Shown here: positions 8,272 to 19,500 of the stretch, piece by piece
Layout: each line of letters begins with the position of its first letter
Numbering within the stretch: position 1 is the stretch's first letter
NCBI GenBank assembly: GCA_017347445.1
Contig: AP021856.1
Span: forward strand, 1,124,613 to 1,188,612
Direction: 5' to 3'
Length of the DNA: 64,000 nt
Source: Candidatus Brocadia pituitae
GTDB taxonomy: Bacteria; Planctomycetota; Brocadiia; Brocadiales; Brocadiaceae
Position numbers and translations under genes: made by a program
The notes under the pieces: generated by a model
Seen by the model: the letters and a program-made list of their open reading frames with translations, nothing else
The model's database searches: none
Told to the model about the DNA's origin: nothing

Positions 8272-8784
8272 ATGGGCATGCAGTTGTCAACATCTATTCG
8301 CTTCACCGGCACCCAGATAAACTACTACTTCCTTTGCAAAAAGAAGCTCTGGTATTTTGCGAAAAATATTGAGATGGAACAGACGAGCGATGCCGTCTAC
8401 CTCGGCAAACTGATCCATGAGACGTCCTACGAACGGGAGAAGAAGGAGATCGATATTGACGATACCATTAAGATAGATTTTATCGGGAGAGACAGGGTCA
8501 TTCATGAGGTAAAAAAGTCTGACAAGGTGGAAGAACCCCATATCTGGCAGTTAAAGTATTACCTCTGGTATCTGAAGCAAAAGGGCGTGGAAGGGGTGAC
8601 GGGCAAGATTAACTATCCAAAACTCAGAAAGACCCTGGACGTGTTTTTAGAACCGGACGATGATGAGAAGATTCAAACGATTTTAAAGGAGATTCTCGAT
8701 ATCGTAAATGCCGAATTGCCGCCATCGATACAAAAAATGAAGATATGCAAGAAGTGCAGTTATAATGATATTTGTTGGGTATAA
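8272..8784 (+). CDS. cas4: CRISPR adaptation nuclease Cas4
   Basis: The 170-aa RecB-type exonuclease trims prespacers and helps define PAM and orientation. Visible motifs are an N-terminal Cys at residue 22 (FLCKKKLWYF), GKLIHE near residue 45, IDFIGRD then VIHEVKK (the D and E-x-K of the nuclease core), QLKYYLWYL (Q-x3-Y), and a C-terminal CKKCSYNDIC giving Cys159, 162 and 168. The four Cys should bind an Fe-S cluster. ATG 8272 and ATG 8278 are both possible starts. It is the first gene of the cas4-cas1-cas2 adaptation set. Confidence 0.95.
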   Translation: MGMQLSTSIRFTGTQINYYFLCKKKLWYFAKNIEMEQTSDAVYLGKLIHETSYEREKKEIDIDDTIKIDFIGRDRVIHEVKKSDKVEEPHIWQLKYYLWYLKQKGVEGVTGKINYPKLRKTLDVFLEPDDDEKIQTILKEILDIVNAELPPSIQKMKICKKCSYNDICWV

Positions 8785-8791
8785 AATATAA

Positions 8792-8890
8792 CCGTTCAAG
8801 CCGTTTAAGCGGTTTGAACGGTTTAAGCCGTTTGATCTGTTTAGCCGGCTTGAGCGGTTTGAGCGGTTTAAACGGTTTAAACGGTTTCCC
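8792..8890 (+). repeat. 9-bp minisatellite tract C (cas4-cas1 gap)
   Basis: Eleven uninterrupted 9-bp units (99 bp) start at CCGTTCAAG and end at CGGTTTCCC. They include CGGTTTGAA, CGGTTTAAG, CGGCTTGAG and two adjacent CGGTTTAAA. The tract fills nearly all of the space between cas4 and cas1, ends one base before the cas1 ATG, and leaves no purine-rich RBS there. Confidence 0.9.
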
Positions 8891-8891
8891 T

Positions 8892-9884
8892 ATGAAACAG
8901 AACTACTACATCTTTAACAACGGCCGTCTGAAACGTCAGGAAAACACCATCTTTTTTGAAAAGGAAGATGGATCCAAAGCCGTTATACCCATTGAAAACA
9001 CGGAGGCCCTCTACGCCTTCGGTGAGATTGACTTCAATACCAAACTCTTTAATTACCTGGCACAGAAGGGCATACCGGTGCACGTCTTTAATTATTATGG
9101 TTATTATTCCGGCAGCTATTATCCCAGAGAATACTTAAACTCCGGACAACTTCTGGTGAAGCAGGTAAATCACTATACGAGTCGTCAGAAGAGGATTGCC
9201 CTGGCAAGGGCGTTTGTTGAAGCGGCCAGTTTTAATATCCTCAAGAATCTCCGGTACTATAACAACAGAGGCAAGCCATTGGATGAGTATATCAATGCCA
9301 TAGAAGCCCTCAGATTACAGATTGAAAAAACGGATGCCGTAGAGGAGTTAATGGGTATAGAGGGAAATATCCGCAATACCTATTACAAGGCATGGCCCGG
9401 TATTATTGAACAGGAGATAGAATTTGAACGCAGGGTGAAGCAGCCGCCTGACAATATGGTCAATGCCATGATCTCGTATCTCAATTCTATGGTCTACACG
9501 ACATGCCTGGGCGAAATCTATCATACCCAGCTCAATCCGCTTATCTCCTATCTCCATGAGCCCGGTGAACGGAGGTTTTCTCTGAGCCTTGATTTGGCAG
9601 AGATCTTTAAACCCATCTTCAGCGACAGGACCATCTTTACCCTGCTTAACCGCAAGCAGATTACGGAAGATGACTTTATGACCGAGGTAAACCTCTGTTA
9701 CCTGAATGAAAAGGGTAGAAAGACCATTATCCGGGAGTATGACGAAAAACTCAAGACGATCATAACCCACAAGAAACTTGAACGACAGGTCTCGTATCGG
9801 TATCTTATCCGGTTAGAGTGCTACAAACTGGTCAAACACCTGATAGGCGAGCAGGAGTATGAAGGGTTTAAGATTTGGTGGTAA
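8892..9884 (+). CDS. cas1: CRISPR integrase Cas1
   Basis: The 330-aa protein catalyses spacer integration. The N-terminal beta domain (YYIFNNGRLKRQENTI) is followed by the helical domain with the metal ligands: Glu in MGIEGNIRNTYY near residue 141, His in SYLHEPGERRFSL near residue 210, and Asp/Glu in SLDLAEIFKP near residue 224. I chose ATG 8892 because homologues begin at this level (M-[KR]-x-x-Y-Y-I-F). The frame is also open back to a TTG at 8772, which would add about 40 residues encoded by the minisatellite (SGLNGL-type repeats). ATG 8892 has no recognisable Shine-Dalgarno sequence. Confidence 0.95.
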   Translation: MKQNYYIFNNGRLKRQENTIFFEKEDGSKAVIPIENTEALYAFGEIDFNTKLFNYLAQKGIPVHVFNYYGYYSGSYYPREYLNSGQLLVKQVNHYTSRQKRIALARAFVEAASFNILKNLRYYNNRGKPLDEYINAIEALRLQIEKTDAVEELMGIEGNIRNTYYKAWPGIIEQEIEFERRVKQPPDNMVNAMISYLNSMVYTTCLGEIYHTQLNPLISYLHEPGERRFSLSLDLAEIFKPIFSDRTIFTLLNRKQITEDDFMTEVNLCYLNEKGRKTIIREYDEKLKTIITHKKLERQVSYRYLIRLECYKLVKHLIGEQEYEGFKIWW

Positions 9885-9894
9885 TCTATATTAA

Positions 9895-10049
9895 CCGTTC
9901 AAGCAGGAGAAGCCGTTTAAACCGTTCAAGCCGTTTGAACAGCTTGAACGGTTTGAAATGTTTGTACAGTTTGAACGGTTTTGAGTTGTTTGAACCGTTT
10001 AAACCGTTTGCACTTCTTGAACGGTTTTACACGGCTTGAACAGTTTGAA
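9895..10049 (+). repeat. 9-bp minisatellite tract D (cas1-cas2 gap)
   Basis: About seventeen units of the CNGYTTRAA repeat, including CCGTTCAAG, CCGTTTAAA, CAGCTTGAA, CGGTTTGAA and CAGTTTGAA. A few units have one extra base and some are degenerate. It fills the space between the cas1 stop and the cas2 RBS. Confidence 0.88.
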
Positions 10050-10064
10050 CCAAAGGTTTTGTAA

Positions 10065-10331
10065 ATGTACGTAATTGTTGTCTACGATGTCGATCAAAAA
10101 AGATGCGGTAAGATGCTGAAGCTCTGCCGGGGATACCTCCACCATATCCAGAATTCGGTATTTGAAGGGGAAATCACTGAGGCAAGGCTGGAAGAATTGA
10201 AGATCAAGGCAAAGAAAATCATGAACGAGGAGGAAGAGGACTCGCTCATAATCTTCAAATCGAGGAATGAAAAATGGCTGGATAAAGAGGTTGTTGGCAC
10301 TGACAAGAGGCCGGTGGATAATGTACTATGA
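10065..10331 (+). CDS. cas2: CRISPR adaptation protein Cas2
   Basis: The 88-aa ferredoxin-fold protein dimerises and bridges Cas1 dimers during spacer integration. The first strand MYVIVVYDVDQKR carries the conserved Asp. GYLHHIQNSVFEGEIT (residues about 23-38) is the usual second conserved block. AAAGG about ten bases upstream can serve as RBS. It is the last cas gene before the leader and array. Confidence 0.95.
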   Translation: MYVIVVYDVDQKRCGKMLKLCRGYLHHIQNSVFEGEITEARLEELKIKAKKIMNEEEEDSLIIFKSRNEKWLDKEVVGTDKRPVDNVL

Positions 10332-10563
10332 TTACAGATTATGGAACGAAATCTGTCAACCACCAGGCAAACGGCTATTTGTGCATTGTGGCGAAATTTC
10401 TTGACCTGTTTAAAGAATGATTATATTATTGTTACGAGGCACTTTAAGTATGCTATGTCAACCAGGCGGTTTTTCTGCATAATTACGAGTCGACGGAAAA
10501 AGAGTCCATATTTAACCTCAAAAAGGTATGCAAACCCTTGCATTTCTTGCGTCCAGCAAACGG
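10332..10563 (+). promoter_or_regulatory. CRISPR leader
   Basis: The 232 bases between cas2 and the first repeat contain no convincing gene and are AT-rich in the centre. Position beside cas2, with repeats ending in ATTGAAAC on the + strand (the usual 3' end that gives the 8-nt crRNA 5' handle), makes this the promoter and integration side. A near-duplicate GTCAACCA(C)CAGG occurs at about 10356 and 10458. An ATGCAA-ACCC-TTGCAT inverted repeat lies about 20 bases before the first repeat. Either could be a protein-binding site, but this is untested. Confidence 0.75.
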
Positions 10564-13500
10564 CTTTCATTGAACCTATAAGGAATTGAAACCGGTATGC
10601 AAGGTAATCAGCAGGAAGTGGTACACCAACTTTCATTGAACCTATAAGGAATTGAAACGTATTCAATCTTATGTTACATTGTTATTTGTCTTGCCTTTCA
10701 TTGAACCTATAAGGAATTGAAACGTTCCAGGGCCCGGACGATCTGAACGGCTGGTTGCCTTTCATTGAACCTATAAGGAATTGAAACATATAGTTCGTCC
10801 GGTATGGTCTATCCCTGAAATTCTTTCATTGAACCTATAAGGAATTGAAACCTCAGAAGCTAATCGCGGAGGGGCAATACACTGAACTTTCATTGAACCT
10901 ATAAGGAATTGAAACTATGTCCATTTTTGCAGGACGGGTAACCGCCGGGCCTTTCATTGAACCTATAAGGAATTGAAACTATACAGCACAACGATTTGTC
11001 TGCTTTGGTTGTTCTCTTTCATTGAACCTATAAGGAATTGAAACATTCTGCGACCTGGAGCGGTAAATACAAGTCTGGAAGCTTTCATTGAACCTATAAG
11101 GAATTGAAACTAGTATTGGGCTACGGTGAAAAAGCTATAGCCACTACTTTCATTGAACCTATAAGGAATTGAAACGTTCCAGGGCCCTGACGATCTGAAC
11201 GGCTGGTTGCCTTTCATTGAACCTATAAGGAATTGAAACATCATAGAGATTAAGACACGTCCTATGAAGTTATTTCTTTCATTGAACCTATAAGGAATTG
11301 AAACGAAGATACTCAAGGGGATGGACGGAAACCTGTATTCCTTTCATTGAACCTATAAGGAATTGAAACGATTATTATGAGGATGCAACAACTTCTGGCT
11401 ATTTATCTTTCATTGAACCTATAAGGAATTGAAACTTAGAAAATTACGATTCTGTACCACCGGCTATCTTCTTTCATTGAACCTATAAGGAATTGAAACG
11501 TTTTTAGTGATAGCTTTGTTTTGGGGGGTATTCACTTTCATTGAACCTATAAGGAATTGAAACCAGCAAATAATTGATTTGCTTGATTCATTCGAGCGCC
11601 TTTCATTGAACCTATAAGGAATTGAAACATGTAGATATTACTTTTAATGAAGCCCTTGATACATCCTTTCATTGAACCTATAAGGAATTGAAACGGTGCA
11701 TTAACTACATAGGTACTTGATGAGCCCACGCTTTCATTGAACCTATAAGGAATTGAAACAACTATCGTATGTGGTCAACTCTTGCTCAGGAACTTCCTTT
11801 CATTGAACCTATAAGGAATTGAAACTTTCCAGATTCTTTGCTTTCTCTCTGGCAACTTCATACTTTCATTGAACCTATAAGGAATTGAAACTCTAAATAC
11901 CTGCAATTCTCAATTAATTTAACTTCTTTCATTGAACCTATAAGGAATTGAAACCTAACTTTACTGAATTTGTATTTACTTTTCCCTTCCCCCTTTCATT
12001 GAACCTATAAGGAATTGAAACGGAAATAGTGCCGAGGACTTTCCTGTCCCATTGCTCTTTCATTGAACCTATAAGGAATTGAAACTTGCCAGACATTGAA
12101 AGGGTTTGGAAGTCAGCTTGTCTTTCATTGAACCTATAAGGAATTGAAACACGACATTTACTACATTATCAAGCAGAAAACTCTTTGCTTTCATTGAACC
12201 TATAAGGAATTGAAACCTCCTACATGGCAGAATCCGGTTTCAGTTGATGTGCCTTTCATTGAACCTATAAGGAATTGAAACTATACTGGTTGGGTGATGG
12301 CAATATATGATAGTGCTCCTTTCATTGAACCTATAAGGAATTGAAACTTTCTCAGTGCTCCATCAACATAGATGTTTAAACCTGCTTTCATTGAACCTAT
12401 AAGGAATTGAAACTAGACAAATTTGATATTTCTATCGTAGCTGTCATCTTTCATTGAACCTATAAGGAATTGAAACCAATAGGCACATCCCAACCAGCAA
12501 ACACCAAGCTACCTTTCATTGAACCTATAAGGAATTGAAACGTAATACATCCGCTTGCTGCGAGGGTGGCCGCCATGCTTTCATTGAACCTATAAGGAAT
12601 TGAAACTTGGGGGTGCCGGAAAGCCTTGGGAAGCTCAACCTGCTTTCATTGAACCTATAAGGAATTGAAACTATCTAATGCACGCGTATACTTTATTGTT
12701 GTCGACTTTCATTGAACCTATAAGGAATTGAAACTTATACCTTACTACTGCGGCGTCAAACATATTGTGCTTTCATTGAACCTATAAGGAATTGAAACTC
12801 TCAGTTATCGTAACTGGTTGCATTTGCAGTGTTCTTTCATTGAACCTATAAGGAATTGAAACCCGGAAGCGGTCGATCGACCTTAGACACGTCATTACTT
12901 TCATTGAACCTATAAGGAATTGAAACACAAACATCCTATCCGCACCGCGACCAAACGTGTTTGCTTTCATTGAACCTATAAGGAATTGAAACCCTGTTTT
13001 CGGCGGAAACGATCCGCGACTGATCCCGCTTTCATTGAACCTATAAGGAATTGAAACAAAATTTCTCAGGGTTTCCAGGAGCGGATGATCTTTTCTTTCA
13101 TTGAACCTATAAGGAATTGAAACTGATGCGCTGAGTTGTTTTTATGTCTTCACGACTACTTTCATTGAACCTATAAGGAATTGAAACTCTATAAAAAGAA
13201 TGCAGAACAATACAAACAGGACTTTCATTGAACCTATAAGGAATTGAAACTCTCTTTGTCTCCCCCGTAAACGGGGAGGGTTCGGCTTTCATTGAACCTA
13301 TAAGGAATTGAAACTTATGAGCTACGACTTGTCGACTTGTCTCGATCTTGCTTTCATTGAACCTATAAGGAATTGAAACGGAGAACAAAATATTGTGTGA
13401 GGCGTGCGAACGACACCTTTCATTGAACCTATAAGGAATTGAAACCCATGCATCTACTGGGAGTATTAGCGGTGCAGAAATCTTTCATTGAACCTATAAG

Positions 13501-16500
13501 GAATTGAAACTTTTCAATATAACATCGCGAATAATAGTTGGGGCACTTTCATTGAACCTATAAGGAATTGAAACTTAAAGAAGATATCCAGGGCAGGGTC
13601 GCACACAATGCTTTCATTGAACCTATAAGGAATTGAAACGATAGTACGTTTTTGTCGTTGAGGTTGCTACCTTTACTTTCATTGAACCTATAAGGAATTG
13701 AAACGTGTGTTTCGCCTTGCTCACCCCTCTTCATATCAAACTTTCATTGAACCTATAAGGAATTGAAACGAATCTGCGTATTGATTACTATCAGATACTT
13801 GTATCCTTTCATTGAACCTATAAGGAATTGAAACACATACCATGAGCTATCATGTTGTATTGATAATGACTTTCATTGAACCTATAAGGAATTGAAACAA
13901 GTCTGGAAATCTCTTTCTCCTATCACGCCGAACGCTTTCATTGAACCTATAAGGAATTGAAACTCTTTTGAAAATTTCAATCTTGGCTCTAGGTCTAACA
14001 CCTTTCATTGAACCTATAAGGAATTGAAACTTCAGAAGAGCAGACAAGGCAATGAACAACAACATCCTTTCATTGAACCTATAAGGAATTGAAACCTTTG
14101 CTGAGAAGAGGGTTATCTTCAACCTTTGGACCTTTCATTGAACCTATAAGGAATTGAAACAGAATCCAGGCATGCGGATAATTCTTCAATGTTTTCTTTC
14201 ATTGAACCTATAAGGAATTGAAACGATTATCTACAAGCTTTTCAAGGCTTTGTCCGTTTACCTTTCATTGAACCTATAAGGAATTGAAACGATGTCGATA
14301 GTAAGATACCTGTTGGTTTGGGTGATCTTTCATTGAACCTATAAGGAATTGAAACAGAGACGAACGATACTGAGCAAAGACACGCTTATCCTTTCATTGA
14401 ACCTATAAGGAATTGAAACACTTCTATAACTGTTGATACTTTTGTTGTTGGTAAACTTTCATTGAACCTATAAGGAATTGAAACTCAATTGATTTCACTA
14501 TCATGTCCGTCTCAATTGACTTTCATTGAACCTATAAGGAATTGAAACGCTGCTGTTCAGTTGTCTGGCGTTGCTGCTTTTCTTCTTTCATTGAACCTAT
14601 AAGGAATTGAAACTCAAGTTACTGAAATATCTGATAATTGTACTGTTCTGCTTTCATTGAACCTATAAGGAATTGAAACCGATGAAGAAGACCTATATTG
14701 TATTGGCGATGGTAAGCTTTCATTGAACCTATAAGGAATTGAAACATCGTTTTCAATACAACACCGCAAATAATAGTTGGGCTTTCATTGAACCTATAAG
14801 GAATTGAAACTCGAGATAATTATTTGTACCATTCGTACCCGCACCCTTTCATTGAACCTATAAGGAATTGAAACTCATAAAAAACACCGTCACAAAAAAT
14901 TCTGTACCTACTTTCATTGAACCTATAAGGAATTGAAACCTGTCATAAAGCACCTAAGAACGATTCAAAATCTTTCTTTCATTGAACCTATAAGGAATTG
15001 AAACAAAGTATCTCTTAGATAGCAGCAAACATTGTTTGCTTTCATTGAACCTATAAGGAATTGAAACTATTTCCAGCAAGCGAATATGCACAGAAGGTGC
15101 CTGCTTTCATTGAACCTATAAGGAATTGAAACTCGCCCGACACGCCACTTGATTCCAGCCAGCCAATCTTTCATTGAACCTATAAGGAATTGAAACGCGG
15201 CGTTCTTTTGGATTGTTGATGTTGTCAGATACACTTTCATTGAACCTATAAGGAATTGAAACATGTCTGATAAAGTTGTTGTTTCGTCAAGTTCTGCCTT
15301 TCATTGAACCTATAAGGAATTGAAACGAAGCGTTGTCGGTCATGTCGAAGGACGATCTCAGGCTTTCATTGAACCTATAAGGAATTGAAACTTGCAACAG
15401 CAGCACGACATTCGGTTTGTTTCTGCCTTTCATTGAACCTATAAGGAATTGAAACCAATATACAAAACGTTCTTGTGTTTGGGATGAAGGGCTTTCATTG
15501 AACCTATAAGGAATTGAAACTCTTTTACGGTCTCTGCCACTCTCTGCTTTAAGCTCCTTTCATTGAACCTATAAGGAATTGAAACTTGTGTCATCTTCTC
15601 GCCTTGCTGCGCTGCTCTGCTTTCATTGAACCTATAAGGAATTGAAACGGAGTTGTATATGCTGCTGCATTCTCTGGTTACTTCTTTCATTGAACCTATA
15701 AGGAATTGAAACAGCGCATACACAGCTTTGCGAATCAACTGTACTTTCCTTTCATTGAACCTATAAGGAATTGAAACTGATGCATGGGAAACCGCACCGG
15801 GTCTATTTTGAGGCTTTCATTGAACCTATAAGGAATTGAAACTTTTCTGTATTTGCAACTGATCGGTATAAAAGGTCCTTTCATTGAACCTATAAGGAAT
15901 TGAAACTCTGATAACATGGGGGTTCTCGTTACTGTTTTTCTATCTTTCATTGAACCTATAAGGAATTGAAACACGCAGTGCCAGGTATTGTTGAAGTGAC
16001 AGAAAGAGCTTTCATTGAACCTATAAGGAATTGAAACTATCAAGACGATTCGGTGGAATACTATATCGACAGGCTTTCATTGAACCTATAAGGAATTGAA
16101 ACGGAGACATGTCGCTTTCACATTTGCCGGAACATCTACCCTTTCATTGAACCTATAAGGAATTGAAACTTCATATTCATGTGAAATACTTACTAAAAAC
16201 ATTTCTCTTTCATTGAACCTATAAGGAATTGAAACTTTTCATAGTTATGCGACTCATGCCATTCAACAAACCTTTCATTGAACCTATAAGGAATTGAAAC
16301 ATCCGAAAAGTCGTTAACGAACCAACAGCAAAAACTTTCATTGAACCTATAAGGAATTGAAACTAACGAAGCTTAAAGACGGAGAAACGTTTATAGAGAA
16401 CTTTCATTGAACCTATAAGGAATTGAAACTAGCATGTTTGAATTACCTTTTTGTAGTTTTAGACGTCTTTCATTGAACCTATAAGGAATTGAAACTTCGT

Positions 16501-19500
16501 GGAGGGCAAATTGCCCTATACCGTACCCCATACTTTCATTGAACCTATAAGGAATTGAAACAAGGGAGATCGTGTAATAGATTGCGATGAAAACTACCTT
16601 TCATTGAACCTATAAGGAATTGAAACAGGCAATTAGCATCATAATGACTTGCAGTACTATCCCTTTCATTGAACCTATAAGGAATTGAAACCGAGATGAA
16701 AAAAATGTCTCAGAATTCCATCTCTACAACTTTCATTGAACCTATAAGGAATTGAAACGATTTCCACGGAGATAGGTCGAGTGAAAAAGATTTGCTTTCA
16801 TTGAACCTATAAGGAATTGAAACAGGTGGGTTAGGTCTACATACTGAATGACCAGTTTACTTTCATTGAACCTATAAGGAATTGAAACTTTGCACCCCCT
16901 TGACCAACAAACCATGTATAATCTTTCATTGAACCTATAAGGAATTGAAACGCTTTATCAATTTCTTCAGACAAATCACCACCATACTTTCATTGAACCT
17001 ATAAGGAATTGAAACTCTTTCGGGTCAACCAAGATAATCTTTTCTCCAACCTTTCATTGAACCTATAAGGAATTGAAACGCCTTGACACCGGCAACAATA
17101 AAACCGGCAGCAGACTTTCATTGAACCTATAAGGAATTGAAACATTGTTGATTCGTCTTTAGATTCTCATGATATTAGTCTTTCATTGAACCTATAAGGA
17201 ATTGAAACTTATTATAAACACTACCTAAACGGCTACCGTTAACACTTTCATTGAACCTATAAGGAATTGAAACAAGCAAGGCAGGTTGCTCAATTCGCGC
17301 TAGATACCCTTTCATTGAACCTATAAGGAATTGAAACTCATAGGTAGTCGTGTTTGCGACACCAGTAACCCCTTTCATTGAACCTATAAGGAATTGAAAC
17401 TTCATTGTTAGTGGGCGAGTCAAAGACCTACGGGCTTTCATTGAACCTATAAGGAATTGAAACTGAAATATTAATTTAGGGTCTACCACAATCGTTCTGC
17501 TTTCATTGAACCTATAAGGAATTGAAACCAATGACGATGATTGCGGAAACATTCACGATTCAGCTTTCATTGAACCTATAAGGAATTGAAACGCCATATT
17601 TTACTATTCCTGAATCAATAATGTCCTCTTTCATTGAACCTATAAGGAATTGAAACTAGATTTTTGAAACAAATGCTTGACCAGATATTACTTTCATTGA
17701 ACCTATAAGGAATTGAAACCAAAAAAAACAACATAAAAATCGATAGTGATATTATCCTTTCATTGAACCTATAAGGAATTGAAACTTGCTAATCACACTA
17801 TCTACATAACTCCCCAACTTACTTTCATTGAACCTATAAGGAATTGAAACGCCTACATGGCTAACTAAGCAATTGTTGGAATCTTACTTTCATTGAACCT
17901 ATAAGGAATTGAAACCTTTATCCGGTTCTGGAACAGCTTCGATAGGGTTAACTTTCATTGAACCTATAAGGAATTGAAACGTGTCAAGGCAGGCGACACA
18001 ATTAAGAATACTACAGCTTTCATTGAACCTATAAGGAATTGAAACATGAATATCATTTCTGATCGTAGCGATTTGAATCATGCTTTCATTGAACCTATAA
18101 GGAATTGAAACTTACATATCCCGGCATGCAGGATATTATTGTCCTCACTTTCATTGAACCTATAAGGAATTGAAACGCTAATATGATTTTCTTTAAGGCG
18201 TTTATTATCTCCTTTCATTGAACCTATAAGGAATTGAAACGGGGTTCTGTTATTGGGGCTTTGGACGATGCAGAGGCTTTCATTGAACCTATAAGGAATT
18301 GAAACAAGTTTCCACAATGGGCTGTGCCTTTCGGGAATTTGCCTTTCATTGAACCTATAAGGAATTGAAACAAAGGGCAGGGCGTCCGAGCCACGCCGGG
18401 AGCATTCTTTCATTGAACCTATAAGGAATTGAAACGGACACGAGCTATACATCGATTTCGATAGGCACACCCTTTCATTGAACCTATAAGGAATTGAAAC
18501 CTATCAACGACCGTTACTACGGAGGCTGGGTACTTTCTTTCATTGAACCTATAAGGAATTGAAACTTGACGACTGAGACGAAAAGAGAAAGAGATAGAAC
18601 ACTTTCATTGAACCTATAAGGAATTGAAACTAATTTACAATGCAAGAAGTCATTACATGCGAGGCCTTTCATTGAACCTATAAGGAATTGAAACCGATGA
18701 GTATGACGTCGACATGGAGGTAATGATATTCTTTCATTGAACCTATAAGGAATTGAAACGAAGAAGCCAAAAAATTAGGCCATGCCGTGATTGACCTTTC
18801 ATTGAACCTATAAGGAATTGAAACCCCAAATAAAATGTTTTATTTAAGGTTAGTCCTTTCTTTCATTGAACCTATAAGGAATTGAAACATCAACTTTAAA
18901 CAGCCTCCCGACATCGGCTTGTGACCTTTCATTGAACCTATAAGGAATTGAAACCAAGTAACGGAGCATCTAAATACGACTCTCTTTGGCCTTTCATTGA
19001 ACCTATAAGGAATTGAAACGCATTCAGGAGTTGTACTTCTGATGTGCCAATCTGACCTTTCATTGAACCTATAAGGAATTGAAACCTGGTCTTTGATTGT
19101 CTCGATAACTTTCTGCGGACTTTCATTGAACCTATAAGGAATTGAAACTCTTGGGATTACTGATCGATTTGGTTCTTACCGACCTTTCATTGAACCTATA
19201 AGGAATTGAAACAAGTGGTGGTTGTCGATAGCAGTCGATGGCAGTCGACTTTCATTGAACCTATAAGGAATTGAAACTGTTACCTTTGCCGTAAAGCCTC
19301 CGCCTGGTCTCCCCTTTCATTGAACCTATAAGGAATTGAAACAATGTCAAAAACATAGCTTTAACGCATGATTTAGCCTTTCATTGAACCTATAAGGAAT
19401 TGAAACTTATAGTTATGATTTCTCCGGCACGGTTCTGAAGCTCCTTTCATTGAACCTATAAGGAATTGAAACGATTACTTCTGGTATTATTCTTTCTTTG

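Noticed and set aside
8772-8891. Cas1 with its start at TTG 8772
   Set aside because: The extra 40 residues come only from the minisatellite and homologues begin at MKQNYYIF. Two of three frames of the 9-bp unit lack stops, so an open frame there is not evidence by itself. Kept as a finding, not as the annotated start.
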